Assembly (NCBI RefSeq): GCF_008297955.1
Contig: NZ_VTPY01000001.1
Location: forward strand, 248,001 to 312,000
Source of the DNA: Billgrantia pellis
GTDB lineage: Bacteria > Pseudomonadota > Gammaproteobacteria > Pseudomonadales > Halomonadaceae
DNA length: 64,000 nt
Reading direction: 5' to 3'
Part shown: piece by piece, positions 1-7,544 of the stretch
Layout of the letters: every line of letters begins with the position of its first letter
How positions within the stretch are numbered: the first letter of the stretch is position 1
The notes under the pieces: generated by a model
Seen by the model: the letters and a program-made list of their open reading frames with translations, nothing else
Databases searched by the model: none
What the model was told of the DNA's origin: nothing
Made by a program: the position numbers and the translations under genes

Positions 1-726
1 GCCGAGGAGAGGTTCGGCGTGCCGGCAGAGGTGATTGCCGCGATCATCGGCGTCGAGACCAGCTATGGTCGCTATACCGGCAGGCATCGTGTGCTCGATT
101 CCCTGGCGACACTGGCCTTTCATCATCCCGAACGCGGCGGTTTCTTCCGTGGCGAGCTGGCCGCTTTTCTCGAGATTGCCCACGAGCAGGGAGTGGTTCC
201 CGGTAGCCTGAAGGGCTCCTACGCCGGTGCCATGGGCTACCCGCAATTCATTCCCACCAGCTATCGTGCCTACGCCGTGGATTTCGACGGTGACGGGCTG
301 CGCGATCTCTGGGCCAATCCGGTAGACGCCATCGGCAGTGTGGGCAATTACTTCGCCGAGCATGGCTGGCGCCGGGGCGAGCCCACCTACCACGAGGCCA
401 CCGGCCCCGAGACACCTCCCGACGTTATCGCCTTCAACCGCACGCAACGGCCCTATGCGACCCTGGGCGAACTGGCTGCAGCGGAGGTGCATGTCGAAAC
501 CCCGCTCGACGAGGCAACCAAAGTGATTCCGCTGGCGCTGGAACGGGACGAGCAGGCTTGGCGCTATCGAGTCGGTCATGACAATTTCTACGTCATCACG
601 CGCTACAACCATAGCCATCTCTATGCCATGGCCGTGACGGAGCTGGCCGAGGCGATCGCCGAGATGCGTGAACTCGAGCCTTTTCCGCTGGCCTCGCGGG
701 GCGATGGGGCGGAGGACGAATCATGA
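1..726 (+). CDS. mltB: Lytic murein transglycosylase B, 5' end outside window
   Basis: Peptidoglycan-cleaving lytic transglycosylase of the MltB family (GH103), acting on the murein sacculus in the periplasm. The reading frame is open from the first base (AEERFGVPAEV), so the N-terminus with its export signal lies upstream; an internal GTG at 19 is unlikely to be the start. The catalytic glutamate sits in IIGVETSYGR, and the family signature SYAGAMGYPQFIPTSY and a DFDGDG motif follow. The stop overlaps the start of rlpA (ATGA at 723-726), so the two are co-transcribed. The mltB-rlpA-dacA order is the usual cell-wall cluster of gammaproteobacteria. Confidence 0.93.
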   Translation, partial: AEERFGVPAEVIAAIIGVETSYGRYTGRHRVLDSLATLAFHHPERGGFFRGELAAFLEIAHEQGVVPGSLKGSYAGAMGYPQFIPTSYRAYAVDFDGDGLRDLWANPVDAIGSVGNYFAEHGWRRGEPTYHEATGPETPPDVIAFNRTQRPYATLGELAAAEVHVETPLDEATKVIPLALERDEQAWRYRVGHDNFYVITRYNHSHLYAMAVTELAEAIAEMRELEPFPLASRGDGAEDES

Positions 727-1697
727 GGAGGCTGTTGGTGGTATTGGTGGCGTTCGCGCTGCTGACGGGATGTGCCGGCAGTGGCTCCGGCACGTCGGGA
801 CAGCGCGAAGCCTCGTCGCAGGCACCTTCCGGTGGCGGGGCGCGCTACGCCTTGAGCGGTGACGCCTACCCGCAGGATCCGCCCGACGTCAGCGAGATTC
901 CCGATGCGGTGCCACGTATCGAAGAGCCATCGCGTGGCGGCAATCGGCCGGTCTATGAGGTCTGGGGCAAGAGCTACCGCGTGTTGCCCGACGCCAGAGG
1001 TTACGTGCGCCAGGGAACCGCTTCCTGGTACGGCGAAAAGTTTCACGGCTACGCCACGTCCAATGGCGAAATTTATGACATGTACAAGATGAGCGCCGCG
1101 CATCGCTCCCTGCCGCTACCGACGTTTGCCCGGGTGACCAACCTGGACAACGGACGTTCGGTCATCGTGCGGGTCAATGATCGTGGACCCTTCCACAACG
1201 ACCGCGAGATCGATCTCTCCTATGCCGCGGCGGCGCGTCTGGACATACTTGATCGCGGTACCGGCCGGGTGAAAGTCGAAGCGATCGACCCCGAGGCATG
1301 GTTGGCCGAGAATGGGCGTGGCGGGGCGAACCAAGAGGTATCGCGTGCTGCTCAACCGGCGCCCGCGGAGGCCGCCGCAAGACCGGCTCCTCGCACTGAG
1401 AGCGCGGCTATAACCGAGCCTTCAGCGTCGCCTCGCGTCGCTTCGGCCGGAAGCGGTGCTACCGACGGCCAACCCATTTACCTGCAGATCGCGGCGCTGG
1501 GGTCTGCCGACAATGCGCGTGCGCTCAAAGCGCGGCTGGAGAGCGAGTTGTCGCATCCCGTGCGTGTCTCGGATGCCACCGGCATGTACCGTGTCCAGGT
1601 CGGCCCCCTGGCTCATGCGGGGCAGGTGGAACCCGTGCGCGACGAGCTCAGGCGGGCCGGCTTCGACCAGGCCTTTATCGTCAACGGCGCCGACTGA
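723..1697 (+). CDS. rlpA: RlpA septal lytic transglycosylase, lipoprotein with SPOR domain
   Basis: RlpA cleaves denuded glycan strands (lacking stem peptides) at the septum and, in Pseudomonas, helps daughter cells separate. The 324-residue product has a lipoprotein signal with lipobox LTGC (Cys17), a double-psi beta-barrel domain at about residues 95-185, and a C-terminal SPOR domain (about 250-324, YLQIAALGSADNARALKARL) that binds denuded septal glycans. Residues matching the known active site are visible: Glu in NGEIYDM, His in AAHRSLPLPT and Asp in VNDRGPF. A low-complexity Ala/Pro linker joins the domains. It overlaps mltB by four bases. Confidence 0.93.
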   Translation: MRRLLVVLVAFALLTGCAGSGSGTSGQREASSQAPSGGGARYALSGDAYPQDPPDVSEIPDAVPRIEEPSRGGNRPVYEVWGKSYRVLPDARGYVRQGTASWYGEKFHGYATSNGEIYDMYKMSAAHRSLPLPTFARVTNLDNGRSVIVRVNDRGPFHNDREIDLSYAAAARLDILDRGTGRVKVEAIDPEAWLAENGRGGANQEVSRAAQPAPAEAAARPAPRTESAAITEPSASPRVASAGSGATDGQPIYLQIAALGSADNARALKARLESELSHPVRVSDATGMYRVQVGPLAHAGQVEPVRDELRRAGFDQAFIVNGAD

Positions 1698-1705
1698 TCG
1701 GCGCC
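1686..1705 (+). terminator. Hairpin across the rlpA stop codon
   Basis: Perfect 8-bp inverted repeat (1686-1693 with 1698-1705) and a 4-base loop. The loop contains the last three bases CTGA, including the rlpA stop. It is followed by TTCCCTTG, not a true T-run, so it is more likely an attenuator or mRNA-stability element between rlpA and dacA than a full terminator. Confidence 0.4.
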
Positions 1706-1730
1706 TTCCCTTGATCCTCTCGACGTAGCG

Positions 1731-2945
1731 ATGACATCCATGCCCATGCAAGTGCTATTCCGTTGTTTCCCTCTACGATTGATGCCGGCGTTATTGACGT
1801 GCCTGCTGCTGTTCGTTTCCCAGGCCCTGGCCCAGTCGGCACCGACACCGCAGGCCATCGTACCCTCGCCGCCGCAGATCGCCGCCAAGTCGTGGATACT
1901 CATGGATGCCAACAGTGGCAAGGTGTTGACGGAGCACAACGCCGATGAGCGCCTGCCGCCTGCCAGCCTGACCAAGTTGATGACCGCCTACTTGGTCGAG
2001 CGCGAACTGGACCGAGGCAACATCGCGCTGGACGACATGGTGCCGGTCAGCGAGAACGCCTGGCGGACGGGAGGCTCCAAGATGTTCATCGAGGTGGGCA
2101 AGCAGGTATCGATTCGCGACCTGCTCTACGGCATCATCATCCAGTCCGGCAACGATGCCAGCGTCGCCGTGGCCGAGCATCTGGCTGGCGGCGAGGGCCC
2201 CTTCGCCGACATGATGAACCAACACGCTTCCCGGCTCGGCCTGAACAATACCCACTTCGTCAACGCCACGGGCCTGCCGCATCCTGAGCACTATTCCTCG
2301 GCTCGGGATCTGGCGCTGTTGTCCCAATACATCATCGGCGACTATCCCGAGCACTACGCCATCTACGCAGAGAAATACTTCACTTTCAACGATATCAGGC
2401 AACCGAACCGAAACCGGCTGCTTTGGCGCGATGCGTCGGTGGATGGTTTGAAGACCGGCCATACCGACGAGGCGGGGTATTGCCTGGTGGCATCGGCCGA
2501 ACGCGATGGCATGCGTCTGATCTCGGTGGTGATGGGAACCAGTTCCGAGGAGGCGCGTGCCCAGGAGACCCAAAAGCTGCTCAGCTACGGTTTTCGCTAC
2601 TACGAGACGATGAAACTCTACGATCAGGGAGCGGTGCTCAATTCGCCCCGCGTCTGGGGCGGAGAGAAGAACGAACTGCGCCTGGGGGTCGACCAGGAGG
2701 TCTACATGACCCTGCCGCGGTCGCGCAGTGAAGAGTTGAACGCACGGCTCGACATCCGACCGGACCTAACGGCACCGATCAATCTCGGTGAGCGCGTGGG
2801 CACCCTGGAAGTGCGTCTGGGTGAAGAAGTGGTCGGCGAGCAGCCCCTGGTGGCGTTGGAGGCGATCGAGGAGGGCGGCCTGTTCAAGCGGCTGTTCGAC
2901 CAGGTGCGCCGCTTTTTCGCCAACCTGTTGGGCGGTTGGTTTTAA
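1731..2945 (+). CDS. dacA: D-alanyl-D-alanine carboxypeptidase (PBP5/6 family)
   Basis: Penicillin-binding protein that removes the terminal D-Ala from pentapeptide stems, working at the periplasmic face of the inner membrane. The signal peptide (about residues 1-35) ends QALAQS. All three serine-peptidase motifs are present: SLTK (PPASLTKLMTAY), SGN (IIQSGNDASVAVAEHLAG) and KTG (DGLKTGHTDEAGYCLVASAERDG). The C-terminus (RLFDQVRRFFANLLGGWF) is an amphipathic helix typical of PBP5 membrane anchoring. At 404 residues it has normal family length. It lies 33 bases after rlpA and is probably in the same transcript. Confidence 0.94.
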   Translation: MTSMPMQVLFRCFPLRLMPALLTCLLLFVSQALAQSAPTPQAIVPSPPQIAAKSWILMDANSGKVLTEHNADERLPPASLTKLMTAYLVERELDRGNIALDDMVPVSENAWRTGGSKMFIEVGKQVSIRDLLYGIIIQSGNDASVAVAEHLAGGEGPFADMMNQHASRLGLNNTHFVNATGLPHPEHYSSARDLALLSQYIIGDYPEHYAIYAEKYFTFNDIRQPNRNRLLWRDASVDGLKTGHTDEAGYCLVASAERDGMRLISVVMGTSSEEARAQETQKLLSYGFRYYETMKLYDQGAVLNSPRVWGGEKNELRLGVDQEVYMTLPRSRSEELNARLDIRPDLTAPINLGERVGTLEVRLGEEVVGEQPLVALEAIEEGGLFKRLFDQVRRFFANLLGGWF

Positions 2946-3054
2946 AGCGCTCTGAATCTCTACGTTCGTCGCCTCGTGCAACAACCCGGCGATCGCCTTG
3001 GTTGCCGGGGAAAGGTTGAGTAGAATACTCGGAAATTGCCTTCGGCAGAGAATC

Positions 3055-3369
3055 ATGAGCGACAAGACACTGCGTGACATGCGACAGACGAGGGCCGCGC
3101 GGACCGTCGGCCCTGCCCCTACGATCACCTTCCCCTGCGATTATTCGATCAAAGTGGTGGGGGATGCCGCCGATGACTTTCCCGCCACCGTGTGCCAGGT
3201 GGTATCGCGCCACGATGCCGACTTCGATGCCACTCGCCTGGAGGTGGTTGCGAGCCGCAACGGGCGTTTCCAGTCGGTGCGGCTGACGCTACGAGCCACG
3301 GGCGAGGCTCAGCTCAAGGCACTGTTTGCCGAACTCAAGGCCACTGGCCGCGTGCATATGGTGGTCTGA
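3055..3369 (+). CDS. ybeD: YbeD/DUF493 family protein
   Basis: Small (104-residue) DUF493 protein with an ACT-like ferredoxin fold, conserved between dacA and lipB in gammaproteobacteria. It is thought to be regulatory, with no proven reaction. The conserved [11 protein letters not shown] opening, the [17 protein letters not shown] strand and the C-terminal GRVHMVV are clear. The ATG at 3055 fits the conserved start better than the in-frame TTG 57 bases upstream. Its stop overlaps the lipB start (TGATG), so translation is probably coupled. Confidence 0.88.
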   Translation: MSDKTLRDMRQTRAARTVGPAPTITFPCDYSIKVVGDAADDFPATVCQVVSRHDADFDATRLEVVASRNGRFQSVRLTLRATGEAQLKALFAELKATGRVHMVV

Positions 3370-4055
3370 TGGGCGCCGCCTCGCTCGCACCGATCGTGCT
3401 CCATCGCCTGGGACAGCGTGATTATATGCCCGTCTGGCAGGCCATGCGCACGTTCACCGATAACCGCGATACCGGCACCTCCGATCAGTTCTGGCTAGTG
3501 GAGCATTATCCGGTGTTCACCCAGGGGCAGGCGGGCAAGCCCGAGCACCTACTGTTGCCGGGCGATATTCCGGTGGTGCAGACCGATCGGGGAGGGCAGG
3601 TAACCTATCATGGGCCCGGCCAGGTGGTGCTCTATCCGCTGCTCGACGTGCGTCGCGCACGTCTCGGCGTTCGCGAACTGGTCACCGCTCTGGAAAATGC
3701 GGTGGTCGTGCTGCTGGGCAAGTATGGCGTTCGCGCTCATGCGCGTTCCGATGCACCCGGCGTCTATGTGGGCGAGACCAAAATCGCCTCGCTGGGATTA
3801 CGCATTCGCCGAGGGGCGAGCTTTCACGGTGTGGCGCTCAACGTAAACGGTGACCTGGCTCCGTTTTCGCGGATCAATCCCTGCGGTTATGCCGGCATGA
3901 CGATGACGCGGCTCGCCGATCTGATCGTTGACTGTCCCGGCGTCGAGACGGTGGGGGCTCGGCTAGCGCACTGCCTGGCCCGCGAGCTGGGGCGTGTGCT
4001 GGTCGAAGCCGATACCGCACACCCGCACGCGATAGGCGAGACATCGATCTCTTGA
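3369..4055 (+). CDS. lipB: Octanoyl-[acyl-carrier-protein]:protein octanoyltransferase
   Basis: LipB moves octanoate from octanoyl-ACP onto lipoyl domains, the first step of lipoate synthesis in the cytoplasm. The 228-residue product carries the signature [12 protein letters not shown], the lysine of the active site in [12 protein letters not shown] and the catalytic Cys in [14 protein letters not shown]. The ATG at 3369 overlaps the ybeD stop by one base; upstream in-frame codons would run inside ybeD and are rejected. lipA, the next enzyme, is convergent downstream rather than co-directional. Confidence 0.95.
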   Translation: MGAASLAPIVLHRLGQRDYMPVWQAMRTFTDNRDTGTSDQFWLVEHYPVFTQGQAGKPEHLLLPGDIPVVQTDRGGQVTYHGPGQVVLYPLLDVRRARLGVRELVTALENAVVVLLGKYGVRAHARSDAPGVYVGETKIASLGLRIRRGASFHGVALNVNGDLAPFSRINPCGYAGMTMTRLADLIVDCPGVETVGARLAHCLARELGRVLVEADTAHPHAIGETSIS

Positions 4056-4092
4056 GCGTGGTGGCGAACAACCGGTAGGCGGGATTCGATAA

Positions 4093-4127
4093 CGCAAGAG
4101 GCGGCCGCGAACGGGTCGCCTCTTGCG
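4093..4127. terminator. Hairpin between convergent lipB and lipA
   Basis: Perfect 11-bp inverted repeat CGCAAGAGGCG / CGCCTCTTGCG (4093-4103 and 4117-4127) with a 13-base loop, in the 91-base gap between lipB and lipA. Neither side has a long T-run. Its position between two convergent stops suggests a shared bidirectional terminator. Confidence 0.6.
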
Positions 4128-4146
4128 CTGGGGCTGAGTGGGTCGA

Positions 4147-5199
4147 TCAGCCGACGTTGATGGCGTCGATGCGGTTGGGATCGGGGGTCTGTCCCGGTAT
4201 GTCAGCGGGAGCGGCGAGGCCCAGGTTGTTCTTCTCGAACACCCGATCGGCACGGTAGCTGGAACGTACCAGCGGGCCCGAGGCCACTTCCATGAAGCCC
4301 TTCTCCAGACCCAGGCGACGATAGCGCTCGAATTCCTCGGGCGTGACCCAGCGCTCCACCGGCAGGTGGTTTCGGGTGGGGCGCAGGTACTGGCCGAGGG
4401 TGACGATATCGACGCCGATCTCGCGCAGGTCGTCTAAGGTGGCCAGTATTTCCTCGTCGGTTTCGCCGAGCCCCAACATCAGGCTGGTCTTGGTCAGCAC
4501 CCCGGGCTTGTGGCGCTTGGCGTGGGCCAGGACATTCAGCGTCTTGCGATAACCGGCGCGCGGGTCGCGCACGGTGTGCGTCAGACGTTCCACCGTTTCG
4601 ACGTTCTGGGCGAAGACTTCCAGCCCCGAATCGACCACGCGCTCGATGGCCGTCGGGTCGGCATCGAAGTCGGGAGTCAGCGCCTCGACGACGACCGCCG
4701 GCGTATTGGACTTGATCGCACGAATGCAATCGGCGTAATGGCCGGCGCCGCCGTCGGGCAGATCATCCCGATCGACCGAAGTCAACACGACGTAGCGCAG
4801 CCCCATCAGCTCGACCGACTTGGCCGTGTTGGCCGGCTCCTCGTGGTCGAGCCAGCCGCGCGGATTGCCGGTATCGACCGCGCAGAAGCGACAGGCGCGT
4901 GTGCATACCGAGCCCATCAACATGATGGTAGCGGTGCCGTTGCTCCAGCACTCGCCCATGTTGGGACAGTGGGACTCGGCACAGACGGTGCTCAGCCGGT
5001 GCTCGTTGACGTTACGCTTCACCGCCTCGAAGCGGTCGCCTCCGGGGATCTGGGCGCGCAGCCATTGCGGTTTGCGGTGCGTCTCCGGACGCTCCTCGAC
5101 CTGCTTGCGCTGCTTGATGCCATCCTTGATCACGGCCATGCCGTGTTCGTTGCGGAATTTTTCCCCGCTCGGCACACGTTTTGAGGCGTTGTCGCTCAT
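4147..5199 (-). CDS. lipA: Lipoyl synthase (radical SAM)
   Basis: LipA inserts two sulfurs into protein-bound octanoyl chains, using one radical-SAM and one auxiliary 4Fe-4S cluster. The radical-SAM motif CTRACRFC and the auxiliary-cluster cysteines ([12 protein letters not shown]) are both visible, as is the conserved C-terminal [11 protein letters not shown], whose serine ligates the auxiliary cluster. The ATG at 5199 gives 350 residues, beginning [10 protein letters not shown]; an upstream extension is unconserved in appearance and ignored. It converges with lipB across a hairpin. Confidence 0.95.
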   Translation of the reverse strand: MSDNASKRVPSGEKFRNEHGMAVIKDGIKQRKQVEERPETHRKPQWLRAQIPGGDRFEAVKRNVNEHRLSTVCAESHCPNMGECWSNGTATIMLMGSVCTRACRFCAVDTGNPRGWLDHEEPANTAKSVELMGLRYVVLTSVDRDDLPDGGAGHYADCIRAIKSNTPAVVVEALTPDFDADPTAIERVVDSGLEVFAQNVETVERLTHTVRDPRAGYRKTLNVLAHAKRHKPGVLTKTSLMLGLGETDEEILATLDDLREIGVDIVTLGQYLRPTRNHLPVERWVTPEEFERYRRLGLEKGFMEVASGPLVRSSYRADRVFEKNNLGLAAPADIPGQTPDPNRIDAINVG

Positions 5200-5346
5200 A
5201 GGGTGTGAGCCCCTCCACTCGGCGCTGCCAGACCATGTCGCCTTGCCCGAGGCGTCCGAGACGGCCACATGGTATGCAGATTGATACGTTGGTCGCAGGC
5301 CATTAATCTACCATACCCCGTTCACCGGGGGACAGACGACCACGCC

Positions 5347-6336
5347 CTATGCGGGCGGTATCGGCAGGCAGATCACGCCATGATCGGGCATCGGCTGCGG
5401 CGGCGCCCGAAAGTGGGCGTCGATTTCGCCGAGTCGCTCACGCACGAAGCGCAGGAACAGTTCGGTCACCGGGGTGGGAAAGCGATCGCGGGGGTAGACC
5501 GTGCACCAAGAGCGGCGCAACGGGAATCCCGGCAGCGCCAGCTCGGCCAGCAGCCCCGCACCGAGCTCCAGACGCACGGCCAGTCGCGGCAGAACCGCGA
5601 CGCCGAGGTGGGCCATTACGCCCTGCTTGATGGCCTCGTTGGTACCGAGCTCCATGGTGTGGTGAAGCGCGACATCCTGCTCGGCGGCTAGCTGTTCGAA
5701 GGCGGTGCGCACGCCCGAGCCCGGCTCGCGCATCAGGACATAGTGGCGAGCCAGATCCTCCAGTGTCGGCGAGCGTGCCTCGAGCAGCGGGTGACCGGGC
5801 CAGACCACCGGGATTAGCTCGTTGTCGAGGAACGGCATGAAGACGAGGTTGTCGTCGTCCTCGGGCACCATGGCCATGATCACCAGATCGTCGCGGCGGG
5901 CGGCAAGGCGCTCGAGTGCCTGGCTGCGGTTGCAGACTTGCAGCCGTACCTGCACGTTGGGATAGCGGGCCCGAAAAAGTGCTATCAGGTGAGGTACCAC
6001 ATACTGGGCGGTGGAAACGGCTGCCAGGTTGAGCTCGCCCGAGATGGTTCCGGACATGTCCGACAAGGCCATCTGAAGGTTCGAAAGTTGGCCGAAAATG
6101 GCTTGTGTCGAAGCGGCCATGGCGTCGGCGGCAGGCAATACATGAAGCGTCTTGCCGGCATATTTGAACAGCGGCTGCCCCAGTGCCTGTTCGAGCTGAC
6201 GAATCTGGGCGCTGACCGCCGGCTGGGTCAGGCCCAGTTGTTCGGCCGCTCGCGAATAGGACTGCTGGCGGTGTACGGCCTGGAAAACCTGGAGCTGGCG
6301 AAAGGTCAGGCGATTCAACAGCCTTGGCGTCGTCAT
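5347..6336 (-). CDS. LysR-family transcriptional regulator (CbbR-like)
   Basis: The protein has 329 residues. The N-terminal winged helix-turn-helix is clear (SYSRAAEQLGLTQPAVSAQIRQLEQALGQPLF, quoted in parts: recognition helix around TQPAVSAQIRQ), followed by a LysR substrate-binding domain from about residue 90. The start MTTPRLLNRLTFRQL at 6336 matches the family better than the upstream in-frame codon. It is most like the CbbR subgroup by general appearance; the effector is unknown. It diverges from the biotin-carboxylase-like gene across about 110 bases, the usual layout for a LysR regulator and its target, so that gene is the best guess for a regulated partner. Confidence 0.85.
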   Translation of the reverse strand: MTTPRLLNRLTFRQLQVFQAVHRQQSYSRAAEQLGLTQPAVSAQIRQLEQALGQPLFKYAGKTLHVLPAADAMAASTQAIFGQLSNLQMALSDMSGTISGELNLAAVSTAQYVVPHLIALFRARYPNVQVRLQVCNRSQALERLAARRDDLVIMAMVPEDDDNLVFMPFLDNELIPVVWPGHPLLEARSPTLEDLARHYVLMREPGSGVRTAFEQLAAEQDVALHHTMELGTNEAIKQGVMAHLGVAVLPRLAVRLELGAGLLAELALPGFPLRRSWCTVYPRDRFPTPVTELFLRFVRERLGEIDAHFRAPPQPMPDHGVICLPIPPA

Positions 6337-6448
6337 CGGTCGATCCGCTGAAGGGCGCAGCGCGCCCGGTGGAGGCAACTCACTTCATGCTATCACCGCC
6401 GCCGGCCGTGGTCATGCCGAGCGCCGCGGTGGCAAGGAGACTGGCGGC

Positions 6449-7399
6449 ATGCAAGCCGACGATAACGATTCGGGACATGTCTTGGGTTGGCAGCGCGTGA
6501 TGCTGGCCGGAAACGGCCTGGCAACCCTGCGCGCGGAGCAGGCCTGTACGGAGCTCGGCCTGGCCTGGCGCAACGCCGTGGATGGCGAGGAGCTCGTGGA
6601 GCGCGCCCTACGGCTCGGCTGCAGGGCAGTGCATCCCGGCGAGGAGGCGACCGAAGCTCAGTGGCACCTGGCACGCGCCTGCCGCCTGGCCGGCCTGGCC
6701 TTTGTCGGCCCACGAGAATCGCTGATCGCCGCCATGTGCGACGAGGCCGCCAGCCGACAACTGATGCGCGAGGCAGGGCTGCCGTTGGGTGACTCCCGCT
6801 ATCGGGCACCCTGCGTGCATTTGCCGGTATTGGCCGATACCCGAGGGCAGGCACTGGCGCTGATCGAACATGAGGTGCTCGATGATACCCTTGCCGTCGC
6901 CCCCAGCGAGCGGCTCACGCCGGAGCAGCGCGCCTATCTCGGGCAGCTTGCCATCCAGGGGGCGCGTGCCGTGGGGCTGGTGGGGCTGGCGACGCTGAGC
7001 TTCACTCTGGTCGGTAATCGTCTCGGTTTCGTTGCCATGCGGCCGGGGCTGACCGGCTTTGAAGGGCTCGCCGAAGTGCTGACCGGCCTCGACCTGTCGA
7101 TCGAGCTGATGCGGCTGGTGGCGGGGGAGCGCCTGAAACGGCCCCGGGTCGGGCCGATGGGGCATGGCCCGGGCCGCCCCGGTCAGGCGCGCTGGCGACG
7201 ACTCGTTCACGGTGCGGGACAGTTGGGAGGCGGTCCGGGCGTCAGGCTGGATCGACCCGTATCCGCCGTGGCAACCGAAGCGCGGCTACTGGTCTGGGGG
7301 CGTGATGTCGCCGAGGCGAGGCGACGAGAGCGGCGCGCGCTGGTGGAATGGGGTGGCGAGTTGGGAACGACCGCTAACCCAGGCGACCCTCGGGAATGA
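6449..7399 (+). CDS. Degenerate biotin-carboxylase-like protein (probable pseudoenzyme)
   Basis: The 316-residue product resembles biotin carboxylase along its whole length but is shortened (usual about 450). The N-terminal stretch GCRAVHPGEEATEAQ to FVGPRESLIAAM matches the HPG...FVGP region. EQRAYLGQLAIQGARAVG and LTGLDLSIELMRLVAGE match the late ATP-grasp part, and a GPGVR remnant of the C-terminal domain follows. The glycine-rich ATP lid is absent, the GDK lysine is replaced (MCDEAAS), and the metal-binding EMNTR segment reads AMRPG. Biotin carboxylation is therefore unlikely, and a regulatory or structural role is possible. The frame is intact, arguing for a maintained gene. It is divergent from the LysR gene. 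Confidence 0.75.
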   Translation: MQADDNDSGHVLGWQRVMLAGNGLATLRAEQACTELGLAWRNAVDGEELVERALRLGCRAVHPGEEATEAQWHLARACRLAGLAFVGPRESLIAAMCDEAASRQLMREAGLPLGDSRYRAPCVHLPVLADTRGQALALIEHEVLDDTLAVAPSERLTPEQRAYLGQLAIQGARAVGLVGLATLSFTLVGNRLGFVAMRPGLTGFEGLAEVLTGLDLSIELMRLVAGERLKRPRVGPMGHGPGRPGQARWRRLVHGAGQLGGGPGVRLDRPVSAVATEARLLVWGRDVAEARRRERRALVEWGGELGTTANPGDPRE

Positions 7400-7544
7400 A
7401 CGCCGCCATAGCGACAGACACAAAAAAACCACAAAAACGGCTGCGTCCTAACGGCGCAGGGCGTACTATGCTTGTTGCAGCGCAGCAAAACAGTGTCTTC
7501 CCGATGTCGAAACGCTCGACGTCGGCGAACCTTTGGAGTCGAAC

